This document shows, one piece after another, positions 1-5,982 of a DNA stretch of 7,318 bases. The DNA lies in NCBI GenBank assembly GCA_903926285.1, contig CAIYIP010000085.1, positions 1 to 7,318 of the forward strand, read 5' to 3'. The position numbers and the translations under genes are program-made. The stretch's first letter is position 1; every line of letters starts with the position of its first letter. Origin of the DNA: an uncultured Gammaproteobacteria bacterium. Lineage in GTDB: Bacteria; Pseudomonadota; Gammaproteobacteria; Pseudomonadales; Pseudohongiellaceae. The notes under the pieces are model-generated. The model was not told the DNA's origin, made no database searches, and worked only from the letters and a program-made list of their open reading frames with translations.

Positions 1-193
1 CCAGCACCAGCACACTGTTCGCTTCGCTGAAACCGGTCAGATAATACATATCGCTGTTCTGGCGATAGCGGTACTCACTGTCGCCATTCCGCAAGATGGG
101 ATTCGCAGCAGCCAGAATCGCAATGCTGTTGCTTTCCATGTGGTTCATCAGCTCCATACGGCGCTGATGAAATTCTTTCTGGGTGATCGCCAT
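1..193 (-). CDS. pepP: Xaa-Pro aminopeptidase, N-terminal part (cut by window edge)
   Basis: This is the first 64 codons of aminopeptidase P, a metallopeptidase that removes the N-terminal residue from peptides with proline in second position. The ATG lies at 191-193 on the minus strand and is preceded by GGA at 200-202 with 6 nt spacing. The visible protein begins MAITQKEFHQRRMELM and contains the stretch SEYRYRQNSDMYYLTGF. That stretch is the hallmark of the AMP_N domain of bacterial PepP. The C-terminal pita-bread metallopeptidase domain and its metal ligands lie outside the window, so activity cannot be judged. It sits 36 nt downstream of ygfB on the same strand, matching the conserved ygfB-pepP-ubiH order, so co-transcription is likely. 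Identity is firm from the motif plus the context. Confidence 0.93.
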   Translation of the reverse strand, partial: MAITQKEFHQRRMELMNHMESNSIAILAAANPILRNGDSEYRYRQNSDMYYLTGFSEANSVLVL

Positions 194-229
194 ATTTTTT
201 CCGTGAAAGTTTGTTTCCGTCAAATTAGA

Positions 230-829
230 TCAGTGTAAGAATTTGGCTTCCGGCACTATGTCATCGGTACCGGGCTTTTCGCCATCGCCACCATCATCGG
301 TATCGCTGTCTATATCAGCGACTTGTTGATAAACCATGATGGCGGCCATACGCACATATTCGACCAGCTCCATGTAATCGACCTCGTCCTGGTCGGAGAG
401 ATCATTTGCCGAATCCGCCATGCCGGCAAATTGCGAAAAATCAGCGAGGATTTCCCGCACTTCTGCACCAAGCCTGGATTCGGGCAAAAAATATCCTGCC
501 GCAAAACCCACAGTAAAACCATCACACCACTCTGCAAGCGCAACTACCCGTTCGGGTAAGCTGCTTTCATCTGGTGGCAGCAGCGGCTGAAAATTGTACT
601 CCAGGCTGCTTAATTGCCCCTGGCTTGAAGTCGCCAACTGCAGCATAAGTTTGCGAGTTAAATCCGGAAAAATTTGCGGAGGTTGCAAGAGTTGGCCAAC
701 ATCCTCTGGATCAGCTTCGGGATTGCCGGTGCAAAGCAAGCCGGTCACCAAACCGTGGATCCCGGCAAGAGAATTATCTACTTGGTTGTCATGAAGCAGT
801 TGCGAAATTTTTATATAGTCGGATTGCAT
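230..829 (-). CDS. ygfB: UPF0149 family protein YgfB
   Basis: The 199-residue product is close in length to E. coli YgfB (192). Family features are AGIHGLVTGLLC at residues 22-33, LAEWCDGFTVGFAAG near 98-112, and a late helix DYMELVEYVRMAAIMVY at 151-167. The last 30 residues are an acidic, low-complexity tail rich in D and G (about 171-190), which looks disordered. The ATG at 827-829 is preceded on the minus strand by AGGTGA with short spacing, which supports this start. The biochemical role of the family is not settled. In Pseudomonas aeruginosa YgfB is reported to interfere with the AlpA antiterminator and so affect ampDh3 expression and beta-lactam tolerance; whether this holds here is unknown. 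The gene is divergent from the zapA group and leads into pepP. Confidence 0.92.
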   Translation of the reverse strand: MQSDYIKISQLLHDNQVDNSLAGIHGLVTGLLCTGNPEADPEDVGQLLQPPQIFPDLTRKLMLQLATSSQGQLSSLEYNFQPLLPPDESSLPERVVALAEWCDGFTVGFAAGYFLPESRLGAEVREILADFSQFAGMADSANDLSDQDEVDYMELVEYVRMAAIMVYQQVADIDSDTDDGGDGEKPGTDDIVPEAKFLH

Positions 830-939
830 ATTTCACCTGAATTGAGGGGTGGGATGATAACACTTAGCTACCCTCGATTTGATTCTCTTGTACTGGCAGT
901 GGCACAAATTTGCGAACAATTTTCCCCGGCAATCACTTG

Positions 940-968
940 TTGACCAGCCATGACCTGCGTTTTATAGT
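940..968 (+). promoter_or_regulatory. sigma70-type promoter of the coiled-coil/zapA operon
   Basis: TTGACC at 940-945 and TATAGT at 963-968 are separated by exactly 17 nt and match the -35 and -10 consensus at 5 of 6 positions each. Transcription would begin near 975, giving a leader of about 25 nt before the ATG at 1001. The possible upstream TTG start at 968 falls inside the -10 box, which argues against it as a translation start. Confidence 0.65.
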
Positions 969-1000
969 TGCGGGCCAAATTACCTGCACGACCATTTCCC

Positions 1001-1213
1001 ATGAGCAACAGCAGTTTCAAAACACTGGAAAGCAAAGTTGACGAACTGATCAAGCTCTGCAGCGACATGAACAAGGAAAATCAGATCTTGCGCGATAAGG
1101 AACACGTTTGGCGCAACGAACGAGATACATTGCTGGGAAAAAACCAACTTGCGCGTGTACGGCTTGAAAAAGTATTGCGCCGCCTGAAAACCCTGGAAGA
1201 AGGACAAGCCTAA
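1001..1213 (+). CDS. Small coiled-coil protein, TIGR02449-like, upstream of zapA
   Basis: This encodes a 70-residue charged helical protein beginning MSNSSFKTLESKVDEL. Spaced hydrophobic residues (L9, V13, L16, L19, M23, L30, then leucines through the C-terminal half to L61 and L65) fit a heptad coiled coil over most of its length. There is no signal peptide or membrane segment, so it is probably cytoplasmic. Size, sequence style and position directly before zapA match the TIGR02449 family of gammaproteobacteria, which has no established function. The stop at 1211-1213 overlaps the zapA ATG in a TAATG junction, implying translational coupling. I chose the ATG at 1001 because an in-frame TTG at 968 lies within the promoter -10 box. 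No good ribosome binding site is visible before 1001. A role as a ZapA partner in division is inference from the context. Confidence 0.85.
   Translation: MSNSSFKTLESKVDELIKLCSDMNKENQILRDKEHVWRNERDTLLGKNQLARVRLEKVLRRLKTLEEGQA
1200..1204 (+). promoter_or_regulatory. Ribosome binding site of zapA inside the upstream gene
   Basis: AAGGA lies 8 nt before the zapA ATG at 1213, within the last codons of the upstream coiled-coil gene. With the TAATG stop/start overlap it supports coupled or re-initiated translation and fixes the zapA start. Confidence 0.7.
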
Positions 1214-1521
1214 TGGCTGCTGACTCAGTAACAATCACCATAATGGGGCGCGATTATCAAATCAGTTGTCCTCCGGAAGAAGAAGAATCACTGCGTAAAT
1301 CAGCCCGTCATCTCGATAAAAACATGGAAGAAGTCAGAAAACGCGGTACTTCCTTGGGTTATGAAAAAATTGCTGTGCTGGCCGCACTCAACATAACCCA
1401 TGAATTGCTGAAGCTGGGTCAAAATGCAAACACCAGCGAAAGTGATGCCTTACGTGAAATCAAACTCCTCGAAAAGAACATCGATTCTGTTCTGTTAGCC
1501 AGTCGGCAAATAGAAATTTAA
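1213..1521 (+). CDS. zapA: Cell division protein ZapA
   Basis: ZapA is a cytoplasmic protein that binds FtsZ, cross-links its filaments and stabilises the Z-ring at midcell. The 102-residue product is near the family length (109 in E. coli). The N-terminal globular part has VTITIMGRDYQISCPPEEEE (residues 6-25), followed by LRKSARHLDKNMEEVRKRG, which is typical of the family. EKIAVLAALNITHELLKL (51-68) matches the conserved IAALNI segment leading into the C-terminal dimer/tetramer coiled coil (about 75-98). The gene overlaps the upstream coiled-coil gene by one base and is followed by the 6S RNA promoter about 50 nt after its stop. No terminator is visible between zapA and the 6S RNA, so some read-through is possible. 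Identity is secure from sequence and synteny. Confidence 0.96.
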   Translation: MAADSVTITIMGRDYQISCPPEEEESLRKSARHLDKNMEEVRKRGTSLGYEKIAVLAALNITHELLKLGQNANTSESDALREIKLLEKNIDSVLLASRQIEI

Positions 1522-1545
1522 TTGTCTCTGCACCAACTCTCCTAT

Positions 1546-1574
1546 TCTGCACAGCAACTTTTTTGCACTATAAT
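1546..1574 (+). promoter_or_regulatory. Promoter of 6S RNA
   Basis: A perfect -10 box TATAAT lies at 1569-1574, about 7 nt before the start of the 6S closing stem. The -35 at 17 nt spacing (TCTGCA, 1546-1551) matches only 3 of 6 consensus positions, so promoter strength must come mainly from the -10 or from sequences I cannot judge. Confidence 0.55.
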
Positions 1575-1580
1575 CACCTC

Positions 1581-1757
1581 CTCCCTGGGATATTGGCCAG
1601 CTGAAAGTGTTCTTGAGCCGATGTATGTAACCCGGAGGCTTTGCCCAATGACGCTGTGTGCATGTCCGCTCGACGGAAAGCCTGACGCGTCGGACTGGCC
1701 ACCACCTGAACCTATCGGTTCAGGACTATTTCAGCAGCGGTATCCCGGGGATTTTTT
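1581..1757 (+). ncRNA. ssrS: 6S RNA
   Basis: 6S RNA mimics an open promoter and binds the sigma70 RNA polymerase holoenzyme, mostly in stationary phase. The ends form an 11-bp closing stem: TCCCTGGGATA (1582-1592) pairs with TATCCCGGGGA (1741-1751) with one G-U pair. It is followed directly by seven T residues (1752-1758), which would act as an intrinsic terminator. Conserved internal parts are TTGAGCCGAT (1613-1622) on the 5' side of the central bubble, the apical hairpin TCCG/CGGA with loop CTCGA (1665-1677) after GTGTGCAT, and an 8-bp hairpin CCTGAACC/GGTTCAGG with a four-base loop (1705-1724) on the 3' side. The length of about 175 nt and the position between zapA and the formyltetrahydrofolate ligase gene are both standard. 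The exact 5' end is estimated from the -10 box. Confidence 0.95.
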
Positions 1758-1758
1758 T
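1741..1758 (+). terminator. 3' arm of the 6S closing stem plus T tract
   Basis: The 3' arm of the closing stem (1741-1751) is followed by seven T residues at 1752-1758. The partner strand is about 150 nt upstream, so this works as a terminator only once the long 6S hairpin has folded. Incomplete termination would carry transcription into fau. Confidence 0.5.
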
Positions 1759-1800
1759 CTTCTGCATCAATTCCGCAGTTTCCACCTTGAGTAGTTGTGC

Positions 1801-2424
1801 GTGGGCAATGATTTACTGAATCCCGTAGAGCTCGACAAGCGCAACGCCTTGCGCAGACTGATGCGTAAACGCCGCCGCACCCTTTCTCATAAACAACTGA
1901 CTGACGCAGCCCATAAACTTTTTCAGAGAGTTGCCCCGAGCAAACTGTTTCGCTTCAGCCGCAGGATTGCTTTTTCGATGGCGCGCCAAGGCGAAATAAA
2001 TCCGGATTTACTTTTGCGCACAGCCCAGCGGCGCAAAAAAGATTGTTACCTCCCTGTGATGAGCAAGGTAGGCGAACCCCGGTTACATTTTCGTCTTTTC
2101 AAAAAAGGCCAGAAGCTGATTCGCAACAACATGGGCATTCCCGAACCAGCACGCACATTCACCTGCAAACCCTTTGTCTTGAGCCTCGTATTAATGCCGC
2201 TCGTGGCCTTCGACATTGAATGTAACAGATTGGGGATGGGCAAGGGTTACTACGATCGAACCTTCGCTTTTTCACGCCGAAGTGTTCGCCAAAGCCCCGT
2301 TTTGTTGGGGCTCGCGCATGAATGTCAGAGGGTAGAAGAGCTTGGGGTTGCGTCCTGGGACGTTCCCCTGAATGGAGTGGTGACTGACGAAGCCTGGTAT
2401 CAGCGCATATCAGCCAGAAAATAA
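1801..2424 (+). CDS. fau: 5-formyltetrahydrofolate cyclo-ligase
   Basis: This ATP-dependent cytoplasmic enzyme (5,10-methenyltetrahydrofolate synthetase, YgfA in E. coli) converts 5-formyl-THF to 5,10-methenyl-THF in folate recycling. The signature LGMGKGYYDR lies at residues 144-153 counted from GTG 1801, and MPLVAFD just upstream in the fold is also typical. The N-terminal basic helix RNALRRLMRKRRRTLS matches the family start region. Length is 207 residues, in the normal range. No ATG lies far enough upstream to include the conserved N-terminus: candidates are TTG at 1795 and GTG at 1801. I prefer GTG 1801 because a weak GAG (1789-1791) is 9 nt upstream, against only 3 nt for TTG 1795. The start is about 45 nt after the 6S terminator, the usual ssrS-fau arrangement, so it is probably read from 6S read-through or from a promoter I did not find. 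Confidence 0.93.
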   Translation: MGNDLLNPVELDKRNALRRLMRKRRRTLSHKQLTDAAHKLFQRVAPSKLFRFSRRIAFSMARQGEINPDLLLRTAQRRKKDCYLPVMSKVGEPRLHFRLFKKGQKLIRNNMGIPEPARTFTCKPFVLSLVLMPLVAFDIECNRLGMGKGYYDRTFAFSRRSVRQSPVLLGLAHECQRVEELGVASWDVPLNGVVTDEAWYQRISARK

Positions 2425-2427
2425 GTC

Positions 2428-2520
2428 TTACAACAAGCCACTTTGGGCGACGGTACTGATTAAAATACCAGTACTGAATATCAGGAATAGAACTATCAGT
2501 AAATCGGGTTTCTTTTTCAT
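2428..2520 (-). CDS. Small single-pass membrane protein, 30 residues
   Basis: A short ORF encodes a peptide beginning MKKKPDLLIVLFLIF and ending STVAQSGLL. It has a basic N-terminus (three lysines), then about 18 hydrophobic residues (7-24) that fit one transmembrane helix, then a short polar tail. This is the layout of a real small inner-membrane protein with a cytoplasmic N-terminus. On the minus strand GAGGGG (2525-2530) precedes the ATG with 4 nt spacing (6 nt from the GAGG core), an unusually good ribosome binding site. It is convergent with fau, with only 3 nt between the two stop codons. I do not recognise the family and assign no function. It could still be fortuitous, but strong SD, lysine cluster and uninterrupted helix together make that less likely. 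Confidence 0.6.
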   Translation of the reverse strand: MKKKPDLLIVLFLIFSTGILISTVAQSGLL

Positions 2521-2564
2521 AAGTCCCCTCGAATTCAGGATTAAGATATCTATCAGATCGGGAT

Positions 2565-2578
2565 GTTAGGCACCTAAC
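2565..2578. promoter_or_regulatory. Operator-like palindrome GTTAGGCACCTAAC
   Basis: GTTAGG and CCTAAC form a perfect inverted repeat around a CA centre. It lies in the gap between the small membrane ORF (minus) and rpiA (plus), 45 nt upstream of the small ORF start. A near copy of one half (GCATCTAAC, 2600-2608, against GCACCTAAC, 2570-2578) is displaced by exactly 30 bp, about three helical turns. This suggests a dimeric regulator site, but no factor can be named. Confidence 0.35.
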
Positions 2579-2714
2579 TTTAGCGAACTTTCATAAAGAG
2601 CATCTAACACCATGAACCATATATGAATTTTTTATATCAAACAAGAAGTTTCAACTTATCCAGATGACTCACCCACCAACCGCTTATTGGCTACACTGCA
2701 GCCAAACCTCACGC

Positions 2715-2719
2715 CGGAG
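2715..2719 (+). promoter_or_regulatory. Ribosome binding site deciding the rpiA start
   Basis: CGGAG lies 6 nt before the ATG at 2726. An in-frame upstream TTG at 2687 would add 13 residues with no family similarity, so this site favours the ATG. Confidence 0.65.
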
Positions 2720-2725
2720 CCATGC

Positions 2726-3400
2726 ATGAACCAGAACGACCTGAAAAAAGCAGTAGCAAAAGCTGCCTTCGATTACGTAAAGAAGAACCTGCGCAGCGAC
2801 AGCGTCATCGGCGTTGGCACCGGCTCGACCGCCAACCTGTTTATTGAAGAACTTGCTGCACTAAGGCATGACATCAGCGCAACTGTGGCAAGCTCTGAAG
2901 AGAGCGCGCGCAGGCTGACAGCGCTTGGCATCCCGGTAGTTGAACTCAACAGTGTTGCTGAAGTCAGCATCTACGTAGATGGCGCAGATGAGGCCAATGA
3001 ATATCTACAACTGATCAAAGGTGGTGGCGCCGCACTCACACGCGAAAAAATTGTCGCCGCAGTAAGCAAGGTATTTGTGTGTATTGCAGATGAGAGCAAA
3101 TTTGTGAAGATACTCGGAAAATTTCCACTGCCTGTGGAAGTGATTCCAATGGCGCGCAGCCATGTGGGAAGGCAGATAGTAAAACTGGGAGGTGATCCGG
3201 TTTATCGCGAAGGATGTATTACGGATAACGGCAATATAATTCTCGACATTCATCACATGTCGATCCTCGATCCACGCAAACTCGAGGAAGAGCTGAATCA
3301 GATAACAGGAGTCGTGACCAATGGTCTGTTCGCCAACCGCCCTGCTGACATTTTACTGCTTGCCACAAAGGATGGTGTCAAAACTCTACACGCAAAATAG
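2726..3400 (+). CDS. rpiA: Ribose-5-phosphate isomerase A
   Basis: RpiA interconverts ribose 5-phosphate and ribulose 5-phosphate in the non-oxidative pentose phosphate pathway and acts in the cytoplasm. The product is 224 residues (E. coli 219). Family motifs are GVGTGSTAN (29-37), SSEES (57-61), DGADE (85-89) and [11 protein letters not shown] (98-108). The catalytic set known from E. coli (D81, D84, K94, E103) appears as D85, D88, K98 and E107, a constant shift of four, so the enzyme should be active. The start is fixed by CGGAG at 2715-2719. It faces the fba/pgk operon tail to tail with an inverted repeat in the gap. Upstream lie an operator-like palindrome and a short ORF whose stop overlaps this start. 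Confidence 0.97.
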   Translation: MNQNDLKKAVAKAAFDYVKKNLRSDSVIGVGTGSTANLFIEELAALRHDISATVASSEESARRLTALGIPVVELNSVAEVSIYVDGADEANEYLQLIKGGGAALTREKIVAAVSKVFVCIADESKFVKILGKFPLPVEVIPMARSHVGRQIVKLGGDPVYREGCITDNGNIILDIHHMSILDPRKLEEELNQITGVVTNGLFANRPADILLLATKDGVKTLHAK

Positions 3401-3413
3401 CGGAAATTACAGC

Positions 3414-3470
3414 TGCATTCTTTTTGATTAAGAGATGCTCATAGAGAATTTCTAATACAGAAAGAATGCA
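3414..3470. terminator. Inverted repeat between rpiA and fba, possible two-way terminator
   Basis: TGCATTCTTT (3414-3423) and AAAGAATGCA (3461-3470) are perfectly complementary. The stem extends to 13 bp with one G-U on the plus transcript (TGCATTCTTTTTG with CAGAAAGAATGCA). The 31-nt loop has further partial pairing (ATTA with TAAT). It sits in the 82-nt gap between convergent genes, the usual place for a bidirectional terminator. There is no clean T tract after the stem, so factor-independent termination is not certain. Confidence 0.45.
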
Positions 3471-3482
3471 ACAGTCACACCC

Positions 3483-4550
3483 TTAATTCACTGTCGATTT
3501 ATATTGCCCTTTCTGATAACGCGCGGCCATCTGTTCGAGTGAGTATATCTTGCCGATCGTCGATATTTGACCAGCAGTGCCAAAAGCCTGCAAGCGATCT
3601 ACAACGATGCTTTTCATTGCTGTGATAGTTGGCGCAAGAAATTTACGCGGATCGAATTCTGATTTGTTTTCGGCCAGGAACTTGCGCACCGCTCCGGTAG
3701 AAGCAAGGCGAAGATCCGTGTCGATGTTCACTTTCCGCACACCATTACGAATCCCTTCCTGGATTTGTTCAACCGGCACGCCATAGGTTTCGCCCATCTC
3801 CCCACCAAACTCATTGATGATAGCTAGCCATTCCTGTGGCACTGAGGACGAACCGTGCATCACAAGATGCGTATTGGGAATGCGTTTATGAATTTCACGG
3901 ATACGATCAACTGAAAGAATATCGCCAGTAGGTGGACGACTGAACTTGTAAGCGCCATGGCTTGTGCCCACGGCAATTGCAAGAGCATCAACCTGGGTAT
4001 CAGCAACAAAACGTGCCGCCTCTTCCGGGTCTGTCAGCATTTGATGCATCGACAACTTACCTTCAGCGCCGATGCCATCTTCTTCACCCGCCATGCCGGT
4101 TTCCAGCGAGCCGAGACAACCTATTTCACCTTCAACAGAGACGCCACAAGCATGGGCCATGGCTACAGTAAGCCGGGTTACCTTTACGTTGTAATCATAA
4201 TCCGTCGGTGTTTTGCCATCTTCGCCCAACGAACCGTCCATCATCACGGAAGAGAAACCGAGTTGGATCGAACGCTGGCATATTGGAGGAGAAACACCAT
4301 GGTCCTGATGCATCACAATGGGGATATGGGGAAACTCCTCAATCGCCGCTTCAATCATATGTTTGAGAAAATTTGAGCCCGCATATTTGCGCGCCCCGGC
4401 CGACGCCTGCAGGATAACAGGACTGTTTACTTCGTCCGCTCCCATCATGATGGCGCGCACCTGCTCCAGATTGTTGACGTTGAAAGCGGGAACACCGTAG
4501 GAATGTTCCGCAGCGTGGTCCAGTAACTGGCGAAGGCTGATAAGTGCCAT
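3483..4550 (-). CDS. fba: Class II fructose-bisphosphate aldolase (Calvin-cycle subtype)
   Basis: This zinc-dependent enzyme cleaves or forms fructose 1,6-bisphosphate from dihydroxyacetone phosphate and glyceraldehyde 3-phosphate in glycolysis and gluconeogenesis. The 355-residue product has the class II pattern: AFNVNN (22-27), HQDHG (81-85) with the likely catalytic D83 and zinc ligand H84, VEGEIG (139-144), GTSHGAYK (195-202) with H198, MHGSSS (231-236) with H232, and NIDTD (285-289). Length and the segment [10 protein letters not shown] fit the type often called Fba/CbbA, found in many proteobacteria that do not fix CO2; nothing else here suggests a Calvin cycle. The ATG is preceded by AAAGG (4560-4564) with 9 nt spacing. 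It begins 34 nt after the pgk stop on the same strand, so a pgk-fba operon is likely. Confidence 0.97.
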   Translation of the reverse strand: MALISLRQLLDHAAEHSYGVPAFNVNNLEQVRAIMMGADEVNSPVILQASAGARKYAGSNFLKHMIEAAIEEFPHIPIVMHQDHGVSPPICQRSIQLGFSSVMMDGSLGEDGKTPTDYDYNVKVTRLTVAMAHACGVSVEGEIGCLGSLETGMAGEEDGIGAEGKLSMHQMLTDPEEAARFVADTQVDALAIAVGTSHGAYKFSRPPTGDILSVDRIREIHKRIPNTHLVMHGSSSVPQEWLAIINEFGGEMGETYGVPVEQIQEGIRNGVRKVNIDTDLRLASTGAVRKFLAENKSEFDPRKFLAPTITAMKSIVVDRLQAFGTAGQISTIGKIYSLEQMAARYQKGQYKSTVN

Positions 4551-4584
4551 GATTAATATCCTTTGATTAACTTTATTTCTGCAT

Positions 4585-5793
4585 TTAAGTGGTTATTGAT
4601 TCTTTACTACAGGCTAAGCGGCCGCGTTCTTCGAGTATTGCCACTGCCGGCAGTACATCCCCTTGCACAAATTCCAGGAAGGCGCCGCCGCCGGTTGAGA
4701 TGTAGGAAATCTGGTCTTCAATGCCATATTTTTCAATGGCTGTAATCGTCTCACCGCCGCCTGCGATTGAAAATCCTGTATTCGCAGCTATGGCTCTGGC
4801 GACAGCTTCAGTGCCTTTGGCAAAAGCCGGAAATTCAAACACACCGACAGGTCCATTCCAGAGGATGGTGCGCGCACTGGTTATTGTTTCCACGAGCATT
4901 GCGACTGACTTTGGCCCAATATCCAGGATCATGTCATCCTCAGCAACATCATCCACGAGCTTGACGGTCGGTGCAGCTGTTTCCTTGAATTCGCTTGCTA
5001 CCACCACATCCACGGGCAGCGGAATGTGGGTCTTGGCCATGATTTTACGTGCACACTCTATCATGTCCGCCTCACAAAGGGATTTGCCGACCGGCTTGCC
5101 AGCAGCGGCCAGGAAGGTATTAGCGATACCGCCACCAACAACCAGCGCATCCACTTTTTCAGCCAACGCTTCAAGCACCTGCAATTTGCTGGATACTTTC
5201 GCGCCGCCTACCAGCGCAACAAGTGGCCGTACAGGTTTACTCAAAGCTTTCTCAAGCGCATCAAGCTCGGCAACCAGCAAGGGACCAGCACAAGCTATAT
5301 CTGCGAATTTGGCAACACCGTGAGTACTGGCCTGGGCACGATGTGCAGTGCCGAAGGCATCCATTACAAAAACATCACAAAGGCTTGCGTAATATTTGGA
5401 GAGATCATCTGCATTGGCATTCTCACCAACATTTATGCGGACATTTTCGAGCATCACACACTGTCCGGGCACAAGCTTAAGCGAAGCAGCAGCCGCGAAA
5501 TCCTGAGGCATTACTTTGACCTCCTGTCCAAGCAACTTGCTCAAATGTGCTGCAACCGGCGCCATGGCAGAATCAGGTTGCTCTGAAAGCGGCACACCTT
5601 CCTTTGGCCGCCCCAGATGAGACATCAACATGACTTTTGCGCCCTTTTCCAAGGCTAATTTAATGGACGGAAGTGCGGCCCGCACGCGGGCATCATTCAC
5701 AATTGAGGAGCCTTTCACCGGCACATTCAGATCTTCACGAATGAGTACGCGCTTGTTGTTCAGATCGAGACTGGCCATTGCCAGGATTGTCAT
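4585..5793 (-). CDS. pgk: Phosphoglycerate kinase
   Basis: Pgk transfers phosphate between 1,3-bisphosphoglycerate and ADP, a reversible cytoplasmic step of glycolysis and gluconeogenesis. I start it at the ATG at 5791-5793, giving 402 residues beginning [11 protein letters not shown], because AGGGG lies about 7 nt upstream on the minus strand. An in-frame extension to 5865 would add 24 unrelated residues, and the second ATG (5776-5778) has no ribosome binding site. Motifs in order: IREDLNVP (18-25), SHLGRPK (58-64), LENVR (115-119), [14 protein letters not shown] (144-157), GGAKVSSK (196-203), WNGPVGVFE (312-320), GGGETI (345-350) and [10 protein letters not shown] (366-375). All substrate and nucleotide regions are present. 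It leads into fba. The transketolase and gap/epd genes that often precede pgk are replaced here by a divergent gene for an exported protein. Confidence 0.97.
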   Translation of the reverse strand: MTILAMASLDLNNKRVLIREDLNVPVKGSSIVNDARVRAALPSIKLALEKGAKVMLMSHLGRPKEGVPLSEQPDSAMAPVAAHLSKLLGQEVKVMPQDFAAAASLKLVPGQCVMLENVRINVGENANADDLSKYYASLCDVFVMDAFGTAHRAQASTHGVAKFADIACAGPLLVAELDALEKALSKPVRPLVALVGGAKVSSKLQVLEALAEKVDALVVGGGIANTFLAAAGKPVGKSLCEADMIECARKIMAKTHIPLPVDVVVASEFKETAAPTVKLVDDVAEDDMILDIGPKSVAMLVETITSARTILWNGPVGVFEFPAFAKGTEAVARAIAANTGFSIAGGGETITAIEKYGIEDQISYISTGGGAFLEFVQGDVLPAVAILEERGRLACSKESITT

Positions 5794-5837
5794 AAATACC
5801 CCTAATACCAATTTAGGAAACAGTGGGGATGATACCG

Positions 5838-5876
5838 AAAAGCACGAGCTTTTGTCCGCTTTCAAGATACGTATCT
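5838..5876 (-). promoter_or_regulatory. Hairpin and palindrome in the pgk upstream region
   Basis: Between pgk and the divergent gene there is a 12-bp perfect palindrome AGATACGTATCT (5865-5876). Nearer the pgk start is a 6-bp hairpin AAAAGC/GCTTTT with loop ACGA (5838-5853). The palindrome could be a regulator site serving either divergent gene, and the hairpin would lie in the pgk leader. I could not place a confident promoter for either gene in this gap. Confidence 0.3.
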
Positions 5877-5982
5877 AATGCCACAGCTCCATATAGCTTG
5901 CATCAAAACGGGCTAACACAGAAAATCATCCCGTCCCGTCCTCACCATAACAATAATCAGAAAATTTAGACCAGAGGCCTCC

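Noticed and set aside
968..1000. TTG start adding 11 residues to the coiled-coil protein
   Set aside because: The TTG overlaps the -10 box TATAGT (963-968), so it would not be on the transcript, and the added residues do not resemble a coiled coil.
1522..1794. 90-residue frame across the 6S RNA
   Set aside because: It starts with TTG directly after the zapA stop and covers the 6S RNA, whose closing stem, bubble elements and T tract are clear. It has no ribosome binding site of its own.
3957..4376. 139-residue ORF antisense to fba, plus strand
   Set aside because: It is a shadow of the aldolase gene, with no family resemblance.
4721..5323. 200-residue ORF antisense to pgk, plus strand
   Set aside because: The product is a serine/alanine/threonine-rich low-complexity frame typical of the reverse of a GC-balanced gene. 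pgk on the other strand has every family motif intact.
5026..5586. 186-residue ORF antisense to pgk, plus strand
   Set aside because: No recognisable domain and no supporting ribosome binding site; it lies wholly within the clear pgk coding frame.
3483..5793. Calvin cycle cluster suggested by the Calvin-type aldolase and pgk
   Set aside because: This aldolase subtype is common in heterotrophic proteobacteria, and no RuBisCO, phosphoribulokinase or CbbR-like gene is present in the window.
5794..5865. 24-residue N-terminal extension of Pgk
   Set aside because: The added residues have no similarity to the Pgk N-terminus, whereas the ATG at 5791-5793 has an AGGGG site at good spacing.
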